This document shows, one piece after another, positions 1-6,881 of a stretch of DNA of 6,981 nt. A program made the translations under genes and the position numbers. This DNA comes from Holophagaceae bacterium UBA1801 (lineage in GTDB: Bacteria > Acidobacteriota > Holophagae > Holophagales > Holophagaceae). Location: positions 1-6,981 of the forward strand of contig DCFP01000170.1 of assembly GCA_002319925.1 (NCBI GenBank), read 5' to 3'. The notes beneath the pieces are model-generated. The model was not told where the DNA came from and searched no databases. It was given only the letters and a program-made list of their open reading frames with translations. Every line of letters begins with the position of its first letter. The first letter of the stretch is position 1.

Positions 1-633
1 GTGGGCGATGAAGAGGTAGGTGAGCCCTTTTCTGCGCTGCAGGGCCGCGAGCAGATTCAGCACCTGGGCCCGGATGGAGACGTCCAGGGCTGAGATGGGC
101 TCGTCGGCCACGATGAGTTCCGGTTCCATGATGAGCGCCCGGGCGATGCCGATGCGCTGACGCTGGCCGCCGGAGAACTCGTGGGGGAAGCGGTTAGCGA
201 ACTCGGGCAGGAGGCCCACTTCCAGCAGAGCCCGCTGGACCTTGGCCCGGCGTTCGGCCTCGTCGAGCTTGCCGTTGATGTTGTAGAGACCTTCCGAAAC
301 GATGTAGTCCACCTTGGCGCGCTCGTTGAGGGAGGCCATGGGATCCTGGAAGATCATCTGGATGCGCCGCACCACCTCCCGGTCCAGCTCCGGTGCGATG
401 CGGCCGTCGATGCGCTGGCCCTTGAAACGGATCTCCCCGGTGGAGGCGTGATTGATACGCACGATGGCACGCCCGATGGTGGTCTTGCCGGAGCCCGATT
501 CGCCCACGAGGCCGAAGGTCTCACCCTTGTACACGGAGAAGTTCACGTCCTTCACCGCCGTGAAGAGGCCGCCCTTCACATGGAAGTCGACCCGCAGGTT
601 CCGGACCTCGAGCAGGGTTTCTCGTTCGCTCAC
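1..633 (-). CDS. oppF: Oligopeptide ABC transporter ATP-binding protein OppF (3' end beyond window)
   Basis: Second nucleotide-binding subunit of the peptide importer, working on the cytoplasmic face as a heterodimer with OppD to power transport through OppB/OppC. The first 211 residues are present, and the frame stays open to the left edge of the window. Visible motifs: Walker A GESGSGKT (residues 44-51), Q-loop glutamine in IFQDP (Q96), ABC signature FSGGQRQR (153-160), Walker B LIVADEP (D177, E178), D-loop SALD (181-184), and the switch histidine of IAH as the very last residue seen (H211). The start is a GTG whose first four bases overlap the oppD stop (GTGA), with GGAGG five bases upstream, so translation is probably coupled to oppD. 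The C-terminal oligopeptide-transporter domain lies outside the window. Family assignment is firm; the F rather than D label rests on gene order and the FSGGQRQR/SALD motif style. Confidence 0.93.
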   Translation of the reverse strand, partial: MSERETLLEVRNLRVDFHVKGGLFTAVKDVNFSVYKGETFGLVGESGSGKTTIGRAIVRINHASTGEIRFKGQRIDGRIAPELDREVVRRIQMIFQDPMASLNERAKVDYIVSEGLYNINGKLDEAERRAKVQRALLEVGLLPEFANRFPHEFSGGQRQRIGIARALIMEPELIVADEPISALDVSIRAQVLNLLAALQRRKGLTYLFIAH

Positions 634-1670
634 GAGGCCCTCCGTGCGTATTTGGCCTTGAGGGCCCGGATGGCCGCCGGGGGCTCCACCTTCGGCGAGC
701 GCGGGTCCAGGAGCCAGGTGGAAGCGTTGTGGGTGGGACTCACCTGGAAGAGGGGAGGCTCGTGCAGGAAGTCGATCTTCAGGGCCCGGGGATTGCGTGG
801 CGCAAAGGCATCGCCGCGGATCTCGTTGAAGAGGTTCGGCGGCGTTCCGGAAATGGAGTAGAGGTCCTGGCCTTTGATCCCCAGCTGCGGCAGGGAGGAT
901 AGCAAAGCCCAGGTGTAAGGGTGTTGCGGGTCGTAGAAGACCTCCTCCGCCGTGCCCGTCTCCACGATCTTCCCTGCGTACATCACCGCCACGCGGTCCG
1001 CCACGTTGGCCACCACCCCCAGATCGTGGGTGATGTAAATGGCCGTGAAGCCGAAGTCCTTCTGGAGACCGCGGATCAGCTTGAGGATCTGGGCCTGGAT
1101 CGTCACATCGAGCGCCGTTGTGGGCTCGTCGCAGATGAGGATGCGGGGCCTGCAGGCCATGGCGATGGCGATGACCACGCGCTGCCGCATGCCTCCGGAA
1201 AGCTCGTGGGGATACTGCCTGGCGCGCAGTTCCGGACTTCCTATTCCCACGCGCTCCAGCATCGTCACGGCTTCTTTCGCGGCGGCCTTGCCCGAGAGTC
1301 CGCTATGGAGCTCGATAGCTTCCTGGATCTGCATCCCGATCTTCCGCAGGGGATTCAGGGCGGTCATGGGGTCCTGGAAGACCATGGAGATCTTCCGGCC
1401 CCGGATGCGCATCCATTCGGATTCCTTGCGGAACCGCGCGATATCGACGCCTTCGAAGTGGATGCTTCCCGAATCGATCCAGCCGTTCTGGTCCAGCATC
1501 CCGATGAAGGACTTCGTGAAGACGGACTTCCCCGAGCCCGATTCACCCACGATGGCGAGGGTCTCGCCCGGATGCAGATCGAGACTGGTGCCGCGGATGG
1601 CTGTGAGGACACGGCCCCGCAAGTTGAACTTCACCACCAGGTCTTTGACGGAAAGGATGGGTTCGCTCAT
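630..1670 (-). CDS. oppD: Oligopeptide ABC transporter ATP-binding protein OppD
   Basis: First ATPase subunit of the importer, cytoplasmic, partner of OppF; 346 residues, normal for OppD/DppD. Walker A GESGSGKS (42-49), Q-loop in VFQDP (Q99), ABC signature LSGGMRQR (157-164), Walker B ILICDEP (D181, E182), D-loop TALD, and switch histidine in ITHD (H215) are all intact. Residues from about 246 form the C-terminal oligopeptide-transporter domain (HPYTWALLSSLP, then GTPPNL). In many OppD/DppD proteins this tail has four cysteines; here the aligned positions read D287, N293, D300 and T318, the pattern I recall from Gram-positive Opp/Ami ATPases. The ATG at 1670 is preceded by only a modest AGGA (1679-1682, spacer 8). 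It lies downstream of the R2 palindrome, which separates it from oppC by 156 bases; its stop overlaps oppF. Confidence 0.96.
   Translation of the reverse strand: MSEPILSVKDLVVKFNLRGRVLTAIRGTSLDLHPGETLAIVGESGSGKSVFTKSFIGMLDQNGWIDSGSIHFEGVDIARFRKESEWMRIRGRKISMVFQDPMTALNPLRKIGMQIQEAIELHSGLSGKAAAKEAVTMLERVGIGSPELRARQYPHELSGGMRQRVVIAIAMACRPRILICDEPTTALDVTIQAQILKLIRGLQKDFGFTAIYITHDLGVVANVADRVAVMYAGKIVETGTAEEVFYDPQHPYTWALLSSLPQLGIKGQDLYSISGTPPNLFNEIRGDAFAPRNPRALKIDFLHEPPLFQVSPTHNASTWLLDPRSPKVEPPAAIRALKAKYARRAS
639..643 (-). promoter_or_regulatory. Ribosome-binding site of oppF
   Basis: GGAGG on the minus strand, five bases before the GTG at 633-631. It lies inside the last codons of oppD and decides in favour of the GTG start, which overlaps the oppD stop. 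Confidence 0.7.
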
Positions 1671-1690
1671 CTCGAAGGTCCTGAACGGAT

Positions 1691-1799
1691 CACCACAGAG
1701 GGCACAGAGGTAAAAAAACGAGAGCGCAGAGGTGAAGCAGGAGCGACGGCATCTTTTCTCTGCGCTCTTTCTTTCATTTCCTCTGCGCTCTCTGCGGTG
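1691..1799. repeat. Imperfect palindromic intergenic element R2 (oppC-oppD junction)
   Basis: Fills most of the 156-base gap between oppC and oppD. Outer arms 1691-1710 and 1780-1799 are complementary at 17 of 20 positions; read as the minus-strand transcript, two of the three mismatches become G-U pairs. Inner arms 1721-1731 and 1758-1768 are a perfect 11-bp inverted repeat (AGAGCGCAGAG / CTCTGCGCTCT). The left end, TCACCACAGAG followed by a GCACAGAGG motif, resembles the left end of R1 at 3741. Such CACAGAG-rich palindromes recur in intergenic regions of various bacteria and often give spurious short ORFs. I recall this pattern but do not have a family name for it. Whether it is a mobile palindrome (REP/MITE-like) or a fixed regulatory structure cannot be told from one window. 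Confidence 0.75.
1712..1768 (-). terminator. Terminator-like hairpin plus T7 inside R2, within the opp operon
   Basis: In the transcribed (minus) direction, AGAGCGCAGAG (1768-1758) is followed after a 26-base loop by its perfect complement (1731-1721), two bases, then seven T (1718-1712). The order of stem and T-run is that of an intrinsic terminator, but the loop is unusually long and the site lies between two genes of one operon. If active it would reduce oppD/oppF relative to oppABC; full termination is unlikely because the ATPases are needed. It may be only a by-product of the palindromic repeat. Confidence 0.4.
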
Positions 1800-1826
1800 T
1801 GCTTTTCTCGTCGATTCATCTGCACC

Positions 1827-2777
1827 TCACACATGGTTCCTCGGATCGGACGCATCGGAGAACGCGTTGCCGAGCATGTAGAGGGAAATGGTGATGAAGG
1901 AGAGCACCAGGGTCGGGAAGATCAGCTGGTAGCGAAGGTCCGGCGACATCATGATCATCCGGCCCTCGTTCACCAGATTGCCCAGGGATGGAATGCTCAC
2001 GGGCAGGCCGATGCCGATGTAGGTGAGGAACACCTCCCACCCGATGGTGCCGGGAATGGAGAGGGCCGTCTGGAGCATGATCACGGACACCAGGTACGGC
2101 AGCAGGTTCTTCATGATGATGCGCCGGGTGGGCGTCCCCAGGCACCGGGACGCGAGGTTGTACTCTCGGTCGCGAATGATGACGATCTGATTGCGGATGA
2201 AGAGGGCCATGCCGAGCCAGCCCGTGGTGCACATGGCGATGACCATGGTCTTGAAACCGGGCCGCAGGATGTAAGCCAGCAGCATCAGCAGGATGACCGT
2301 GGGCACGTTGCGCAGCACGTTGTAAAGCTCCGTCATGAAGCGGTCCAAACGCCGGATGTAGCCCCAAGCCGCGCCGAAGGCGATGCCCATGAAGATCTCG
2401 AAGACGCCCACGGTGAACGCAATGAGCAGGGAGGTTCGGGTGCCGCTCCAGATCCGTGACCAGAGATCCTGGCCGATGGAATTTGTGCCAAACCAGAATG
2501 CTTTGCAGGGCGCCAGGTTCCGGATCTGCATGCCCGTAGCCGGATCGTTGTAGATCTCCGTGGGGCTCTTCTGCGCCGGCAGGAAGGGCTGGATGAAGGT
2601 GAATAGCAGCAGGGCTGCCAGCAGCACCAGCAGGGCGACGGCAACCCAGTTCTTGAGGAAGACGCGCACCGTGCACTTCCAGTAAGAGTAGTCCGAGTAG
2701 CCCGTGCGTTCGCCGGATTCCGCATCGAACTCCGCGAAGGTGAAGAGGTCCGCAGAAAGGTTTTCCATCTCCTGCAT
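1827..2777 (-). CDS. oppC: Oligopeptide ABC transporter permease OppC
   Basis: Inner-membrane permease subunit pairing with OppB; 316 residues. A cytoplasmic N-terminal stretch leads to a first membrane segment at about 45-63, then a long extracytoplasmic loop containing FGTNSIGQDLWSRIWSG (96-112), the OppC-type GTD..GRD-like motif. Further hydrophobic segments lie near 115-137, 157-171, 177-195, 229-252 and 286-304. The EAA-type coupling loop is visible as YNLASRCLGTPTRRIIMKNL (206-225) followed by LP. The C-terminal ASDPR (309-313) is typical of this family. The sequence reads like the AmiD/OppC type of Gram-positive peptide transporters. The ATG at 2777 was chosen because AAGGAG sits seven bases upstream and the ATG shares its A with the oppB stop TGA (TGATG). 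An in-frame GTG six codons earlier lacks comparable support. Confidence 0.95.
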   Translation of the reverse strand: MQEMENLSADLFTFAEFDAESGERTGYSDYSYWKCTVRVFLKNWVAVALLVLLAALLLFTFIQPFLPAQKSPTEIYNDPATGMQIRNLAPCKAFWFGTNSIGQDLWSRIWSGTRTSLLIAFTVGVFEIFMGIAFGAAWGYIRRLDRFMTELYNVLRNVPTVILLMLLAYILRPGFKTMVIAMCTTGWLGMALFIRNQIVIIRDREYNLASRCLGTPTRRIIMKNLLPYLVSVIMLQTALSIPGTIGWEVFLTYIGIGLPVSIPSLGNLVNEGRMIMMSPDLRYQLIFPTLVLSFITISLYMLGNAFSDASDPRNHV

Positions 2778-3721
2778 CACCGGGCTCCTTCGCACTTCTC
2801 GTACTTGATGCGCGGATCCACCATGGCCATCAGCACATCGCCCAGGAAGAGCCCCACGATGCCCACCGAGGAGAAGATGAGCACCAGAGCCTGCACCATG
2901 GGATTGTCCTGACGCTGGATCACGTCCACCAGCAGCCCGCCCATTCCCGGGATGGAATAGAGGGACTCGATGTAGATGGAGCCGGAGATGGTGGCGAGGA
3001 TGGCCGCCGGGAGATATTGCGCCATGGGCACGTAGGCGTTGCGCATCACGTGTTTCAACATGATCGCGGAGCTGGACATGCCCTTCGCCCGTGCCAGCTT
3101 GATGTAGTCCTTGTTCAGCTCATCCACCATGTAGCGGCGCATCCACATGGCGTAGCCTGCGATGCCCCCCAGGGACATGGAGGCCGCGGGCAGGATCCAG
3201 CTCTTGGGATCGTGCTTGTCGAAGAGGATCGGCAGCCTCAGGAGATCACTGGCGTAGAGCTGCACAAAGAGAAGGTAGACCGCCAGGGGCACGGCATTGA
3301 TGAAGACCACGTAGCCCGTCCAGGTCTTGTCCCAGAAGCGGCCTTTGAAGCGCGCCATGTGCACGCCCATGGCCAGGCCCAGGAGCAGGGAAACTGCCGT
3401 GGCCACGAGGCCGAAATACACTGAATACGGAATTCGGGGAGCGATCACTTCCGTGACCGGAACGTCCATACGATAGATCGTGGAAGTCCCTAGATCGCCT
3501 TTGGCCAGATTCTTGTAGAAACTGCCCACCTGCACGTACCAAGGATCCAGGAGCCCCATCTTGTCCAGGATGGCCACCCGCTGGGCCTCCGTCAGCTTGT
3601 CGGATCGCGCCCCGAAGTAGCCCTCCACGGGCAGAAGCCGCATGAGCAGGAAGACCAGCGTGACCACCAGGAACAGCGTCACGATGGATTGGGAAAGCCG
3701 TTTCAGTGCGTACTTGAGCAT
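2777..3721 (-). CDS. oppB: Oligopeptide ABC transporter permease OppB
   Basis: Inner-membrane permease subunit forming the peptide channel with OppC; 314 residues, the usual length. Starts MLKYALKRLSQS, the classic OppB/DppB opening: a basic stretch followed by membrane segment 1 (about 11-29). The extracytoplasmic loop carries GLLDPWYVQ (56-64) and KGDLGTS (74-80), conserved in the family. Further membrane segments lie at about 102-121, 135-155, 177-195, 233-254 and 279-301. The EAA coupling loop is KLARAKGMSSSAIMLKHVMR (208-227) followed by NAYVP. The protein ends with the family's VDPRIKY (301-307). In-frame GTG codons at 3748 and 3745 would add nine or eight residues, but they lie inside the arm of palindrome R1. 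The ATG at 3721 matches the family start, although it has no strong Shine-Dalgarno (only GGAA four bases away). Its stop overlaps the oppC start. Confidence 0.95.
   Translation of the reverse strand: MLKYALKRLSQSIVTLFLVVTLVFLLMRLLPVEGYFGARSDKLTEAQRVAILDKMGLLDPWYVQVGSFYKNLAKGDLGTSTIYRMDVPVTEVIAPRIPYSVYFGLVATAVSLLLGLAMGVHMARFKGRFWDKTWTGYVVFINAVPLAVYLLFVQLYASDLLRLPILFDKHDPKSWILPAASMSLGGIAGYAMWMRRYMVDELNKDYIKLARAKGMSSSAIMLKHVMRNAYVPMAQYLPAAILATISGSIYIESLYSIPGMGGLLVDVIQRQDNPMVQALVLIFSSVGIVGLFLGDVLMAMVDPRIKYEKCEGAR
2785..2790 (-). promoter_or_regulatory. Ribosome-binding site of oppC
   Basis: AAGGAG on the minus strand within the last codons of oppB, with a seven-base spacer to the ATG at 2777. 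It fixes the oppC start and shows tight translational coupling with oppB. Confidence 0.75.
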
Positions 3722-3740
3722 CGGATTCCAGAAATAGAAA

Positions 3741-3817
3741 TTCACCACGGAGACACAGAGAGCACGGAGAAAAGAACAGAAAGGATATCTCCGTGTCCGA
3801 CCTGCCTCCGTGGTGAA
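3741..3817. repeat. Imperfect palindromic intergenic element R1 (oppA-oppB junction)
   Basis: A 77-base palindrome in the 108-base gap between oppA and oppB. Outer arms TTCACCACGGAG (3741-3752) and CTCCGTGGTGAA (3806-3817) are perfect 12-bp complements. Inner arms CACGGAGA (3763-3770) and TCTCCGTG (3788-3795) are perfect 8-bp complements around a 17-base loop. The ten bases between arms on each side (3753-3762, 3796-3805) do not pair. The left arm resembles the start of R2 (TCACCAC, then GAG, then ACAGAG), so the two are probably diverged members of one repeat family. In the transcript it forms a stem-loop beginning about 12 bases after the oppA stop, a position suited to protecting the oppA message or lowering oppB expression; that role is inference. 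Confidence 0.8.
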
Positions 3818-3829
3818 AAATGCTTTTGT

Positions 3830-5671
3830 CTACTTCACTTTGCGGAGAGCCGCGGCGCGTTCCTTTTCCCACTCGAGGGCGTAGCCGTCGTACTGTTCGG
3901 GGGTCATGGGACGGTCCAGTACCACCTGGCCCTTGAACTTCAGGACGGAGACTCCGAAGGGCGCGTAGGGGCTGGCGAAGTAATCGAGCCGGGAGGCCAC
4001 ATGCCCGCCACTGGCGCTGCGGGCGGCCATGCCGTGGGACCAGGGAATCACGAAGGCTTCGCCGATCAGGAAGGCCTCGGCTTTGGCGAAGAGGTTGTAG
4101 CGCTTCTTCATGTCCGTGGTCTCGGCCTTGGCGGCTGCAACCAGGTTGTCGTAACGGCTCTTGCCGTTGGCTTCCGTGTAGCCGGTGGCGAACTCGGGCC
4201 GGTTGTAGTTGGCGCCTGCCACGAAAGGATCCGTGAATGTTTCGGGATCGGCGTAGTCGGGGCCCCAGTTGCATTCCTGGATGGCATAGTTGCCGGCGCG
4301 CCGGGTGGCACCCAGGAAGCCCGTGGCCGGGAAGGAGACGGGAATGACATCGACGAAGTCCTTGCCCAGGAGATTCTCCAACTGCTGTTCAACCACCTGG
4401 CAACGGTTGGCCCACTCCGTCATGCTGGCATTGTAGGGCATCATGATCTTCACGGGGAAATGCGCCTTGCCCGAGAGCTCCTTCAAGGCCTGGGCCTTGA
4501 ATTTGAGGGCGAGGTCCTTGTCGAAGGATTCGGTTTTGGTGAAGTCGTTCAGGGACCCGAGGGTCGCGTAGTCCTTGCCGTCCGCCGCGGCAAAGGCCTT
4601 GGGCGTGATCGTGTTCTGGAGGCGGCCCGCCGGGTTGTAAGGATCGGAGGTCATCATGGCCGCCTTGCGGTCGAAGCCGTGGAAGACGGCTTCACGGAAG
4701 GCCTTGTTGTTCACCACCACCTTCCAGTTGTCCGGCTCGTACTGAGCGTCGAACTTGGGCTGGAAGTTGAAGGTATAGAAGTAGGAATAGGCCGTGGGCA
4801 TGGTGGGATGCACCATGGCCTTCTTCACGGGGTCCTTCATCCAGCTGTCCAGCAAGGAGGGCGGGATGACCGATTCCGTGATGTCGCCGCGCAGGAAGAG
4901 CTCCGGCGAGAGCGTTGTGGCTTCCTTGTTGTACTTGAAGACCTGCCGCTTGATGTGGACATTGTCCGCGTCCCAGTACTTCTCGTTCTTCACCAGCAGG
5001 CGCGAGCTCTGGGGCTCGAATTCCGTCATCAGGTAGGCGCCGTTGTAGAGCAGATACTTGTTGCTCGTGCCGAACTTGGAACCTGAATACGCGAGGAACT
5101 TCCCGTTCACGGGCATGAAACTGACGTAGGTCAGCATGGACAGGAAGTAGGGCACATTGCGTTCGAGGGTGTACTCGAGGGTGTACTTGTCCTTGGCCTT
5201 CACACCCACCTCGGCGAAATCGGTGATTTCGCCCTTGAAGAACTTCTCGCTGTTCTTGAGGATGCCCGTGAGCACGTCCGAGGTCTGGGAGGCGTTGGCC
5301 TTGGTGAGGACGTACTTGGCGGAATCCACGAAGTCCTGGGCCGTCACCTCCCCGTACTCCTGGCCATCGTAGGTGAACCACTTCACGCCGGGCCGGAGCT
5401 TGAAGGTCCAGGTGAGACCGTCCTTGGAAGGGGACCATGACAGGGCGAGCGAAGGCCGTAGGATGCCGTACTTGTCGTACTCGACCAGATTGTCGACCGT
5501 ACTGGCTGCCAGCTGGTGGACGTTCTCCGAGCCGGAGACTAGGTAGTTGAGGGTATCAAGCTCGCCTGCGTAGACCTCGTAGTAATCCCCGGATTTGCGC
5601 GGGGCCGCCAGCGCCGGAGCCGCGGCCGCAATGGCGAGGGCCGCGCAGAGGGAAGCCGTCAGTATCTTCAT
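3830..5671 (-). CDS. oppA: Periplasmic oligopeptide-binding protein OppA (solute-binding family 5)
   Basis: Extracytoplasmic receptor that delivers peptides to OppBCDF; 613 residues, within the usual range for peptide-binding family 5 proteins. The N-terminus is a signal peptide: MKILT, a hydrophobic alanine-rich core (6-20), then APALAA with probable signal peptidase I cleavage near residue 22 or 23. No lipobox is present (the only cysteine, C9, is in ASLC). Family features: GELDTLNYLVSG (36-47), LRPSLALSWSPSKDGLTWTF (71-90) with KLRPGVKW following, LLYNGAYLM (207-215), KNEKYWDADNVHI (228-240), and NWGPDYADPETFTDPF (468-483). These resemble streptococcal AmiA/AliA more than enteric OppA. The ATG at 5671 was chosen over an in-frame start 30 codons upstream because it precedes the signal peptide and has AAGGAG seven bases before it. 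It is the first gene of the opp set and is followed by palindrome R1. The peptide size and exact substrate cannot be told from sequence. Confidence 0.94.
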   Translation of the reverse strand: MKILTASLCAALAIAAAAPALAAPRKSGDYYEVYAGELDTLNYLVSGSENVHQLAASTVDNLVEYDKYGILRPSLALSWSPSKDGLTWTFKLRPGVKWFTYDGQEYGEVTAQDFVDSAKYVLTKANASQTSDVLTGILKNSEKFFKGEITDFAEVGVKAKDKYTLEYTLERNVPYFLSMLTYVSFMPVNGKFLAYSGSKFGTSNKYLLYNGAYLMTEFEPQSSRLLVKNEKYWDADNVHIKRQVFKYNKEATTLSPELFLRGDITESVIPPSLLDSWMKDPVKKAMVHPTMPTAYSYFYTFNFQPKFDAQYEPDNWKVVVNNKAFREAVFHGFDRKAAMMTSDPYNPAGRLQNTITPKAFAAADGKDYATLGSLNDFTKTESFDKDLALKFKAQALKELSGKAHFPVKIMMPYNASMTEWANRCQVVEQQLENLLGKDFVDVIPVSFPATGFLGATRRAGNYAIQECNWGPDYADPETFTDPFVAGANYNRPEFATGYTEANGKSRYDNLVAAAKAETTDMKKRYNLFAKAEAFLIGEAFVIPWSHGMAARSASGGHVASRLDYFASPYAPFGVSVLKFKGQVVLDRPMTPEQYDGYALEWEKERAAALRKVK

Positions 5672-5678
5672 GGACCGT

Positions 5679-5684
5679 CTCCTT
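5679..5684 (-). promoter_or_regulatory. Ribosome-binding site of oppA
   Basis: AAGGAG on the minus strand with a seven-base spacer to the ATG at 5671. It decides the start against the longer reading frame that opens at 5761. Confidence 0.75.
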
Positions 5685-5945
5685 CGAGGGTGAGTGGGAA
5701 TAGGAACGACCGTTTTCAACACGTGCAGGATTGGGTGGGTGTAGGATGCGCGTGAACGCAAGGGGCCACCAATAGCAATTCTTTGGCCCTCGATTCAGGT
5801 TTGATATGCTTCCCGGCGGCTGGACGCCAGGCCCCGATGCCCCGGACAGGCAGAGCCGATCACTTCGACCCCGGATAAAAATCGTCAGCCGCAGGCGGCG
5901 GTCCACCCGGGACCGCATCTCCGCACAGTGGCACCCAGCGTGAAT
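5685..5945. other. Intergenic gap between ldcA and oppA
   Basis: No gene is supported here; short frames crossing it lack a ribosome-binding site and family resemblance. The length and the strong oppA ribosome-binding site suggest the opp operon has its own promoter here. I could not identify a convincing minus-10/minus-35 pair or operator by eye. A weak hairpin near the ldcA end is listed separately. Confidence 0.5.
5877..5916 (-). terminator. Weak terminator-like hairpin downstream of ldcA
   Basis: About 30 bases after the ldcA stop, GCGGTCC (5898-5904) and GGACCGC (5910-5916) form a perfect 7-bp stem with a five-base loop. Five T follow on the transcribed strand (5881-5877), but 16 bases separate stem and T-run, and only a very short second stem could fill the gap. 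The distance is too great for a canonical intrinsic terminator, so this is a possibility only. Confidence 0.25.
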
Positions 5946-6881
5946 TCAGGGAACCAAAGCGCGTTCGTAGATCTCCAGGGTCATGGCGTCGGCATCCAGG
6001 AGGGCTTCGACACCGAAGGGCATGGTCATCGCCGGACGGCAATGGCCCGCCTGGAGGCCCGTCAGTACGGGCTTTCCGAGGGGAAGCAGAAGTTCTTCGA
6101 AGACCTCCGAAAGTTGCAGGGAACGGTCTACTTCCTCGGGATGGCAATCGCTCCAGTCCCCCAGGACGATGCCAGCGCATGCCTCCAGCTTGCCCGCCAG
6201 CCGCAGTTGCGTGAGCATGCGGTCCACGCGGTAGGGCTCCTCGTTCACGTCTTCGAGGAAGAGGATCCGCCCCTTCGTCTCGATTTCGTACGGGGTTCCC
6301 ATGGTGGCGGCGATGATCGCGAGATTGCCACCGATGATCGTCCCCCTGGCCTTCCCGCCTACCAGTGTCTTCCGTGGCGGCGCGTCCACAGGGTTCGCCA
6401 GCTGGCCCAGGGGCTGCGAGGAGGTCAGGGCCTTCATCCAGCTCTCGATGGAGAATGGCTCGTCCTTCAGAACTCCGGAAATGCCCATGGGACCGTGTAG
6501 CGTGACGAGCCCAGCGTGTTTGTTCAAGGCGAGATGCAGGGCCGTGATATCGCTGAAGCCGACGAAGGCCTTGGGATTCCGCGCAATCATGCCGTAGTCG
6601 AGAGCATCCAGGATGCGCGGGGAACCGTAGCCGCCCTTGAGGCACACGATGCCTGCCACCTCGGGATCCGCGAAGAACCGGTTCATGTCGGCGGCGCGGA
6701 CATCGTCCTTTCCCGCGAGATATCCATGTTTCGCACGGCAGCTCTCGCCGGTCTTCGCCACAAAGCCCAGCCGCTGCAGGGTGGCCACGGCTTCGTCCAA
6801 TTGGGCCAGATCCTTGAGGCTGCCCGCGGGAGAGACAAGACCCACCGTGTCGCCCTTCCTCAGGGCCCTTCCCTTGATCAT
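5946..6881 (-). CDS. ldcA: Murein LD-carboxypeptidase (peptidase family S66)
   Basis: Cytoplasmic serine peptidase that removes the terminal D-alanine from murein tetrapeptides (L-Ala-D-Glu-mDAP-D-Ala) during cell-wall recycling; 311 residues, the usual size for LdcA/MccF-type S66 enzymes. The N-terminal domain opens with LRKGDTVGLVSPAG (7-20). GIVCLKGGYGSPRIL (77-91) precedes the nucleophile motif VGFSDITALH (107-116), with S110 as the predicted catalytic serine. The C-terminal domain supplies the other triad members: E210 in LFLEDVNEEPYRVDRM (207-222) and H280 in GLQAGHC (275-281). GTIIGGNLAII (180-190) is also typical. There is no signal peptide, as expected. The ATG overlaps the stop of the upstream Mur-ligase-like gene (ATGA), implying translational coupling; no strong separate Shine-Dalgarno is visible. 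The related MccF enzymes cleave microcin C, but the gene neighbour favours the murein role. Confidence 0.93.
   Translation of the reverse strand: MIKGRALRKGDTVGLVSPAGSLKDLAQLDEAVATLQRLGFVAKTGESCRAKHGYLAGKDDVRAADMNRFFADPEVAGIVCLKGGYGSPRILDALDYGMIARNPKAFVGFSDITALHLALNKHAGLVTLHGPMGISGVLKDEPFSIESWMKALTSSQPLGQLANPVDAPPRKTLVGGKARGTIIGGNLAIIAATMGTPYEIETKGRILFLEDVNEEPYRVDRMLTQLRLAGKLEACAGIVLGDWSDCHPEEVDRSLQLSEVFEELLLPLGKPVLTGLQAGHCRPAMTMPFGVEALLDADAMTLEIYERALVP

Noticed and set aside
1691..1799. CRISPR or tandem-repeat array
   Set aside because: The CAGAG-like units are arranged as inverted arms of one hairpin, not as evenly spaced direct repeats with spacers.
1667..1855. Small 62-codon minus-strand frame across R2
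   Set aside because: It is the translation of the palindromic repeat, with no ribosome-binding site and a repeat-derived composition.
921..2459. Long plus-strand open frame (512 codons) opposite oppD and oppC
   Set aside because: Antisense to two clear genes and crosses the R2 repeat. Its product is His/Gly/Glu/Asp-rich with no domain pattern, as expected opposite GC-rich codons.
3722..3748. Longer oppB starting at a GTG in the R1 arm
   Set aside because: It would make the N-terminus out of repeat DNA; the family starts at MLKYALKRL, and no Shine-Dalgarno precedes the GTG.
3689..5086. Long plus-strand open frame (465 codons) opposite oppA
   Set aside because: Antisense to oppA, starts inside oppB and reads through the R1 palindrome. 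Its composition is Gly/Val/Glu/His-biased and low-information.
5672..5761. Longer oppA starting at 5761
   Set aside because: The extra 30 residues precede a clear signal peptide and have no ribosome-binding site; AAGGAG lies directly before the ATG at 5671.
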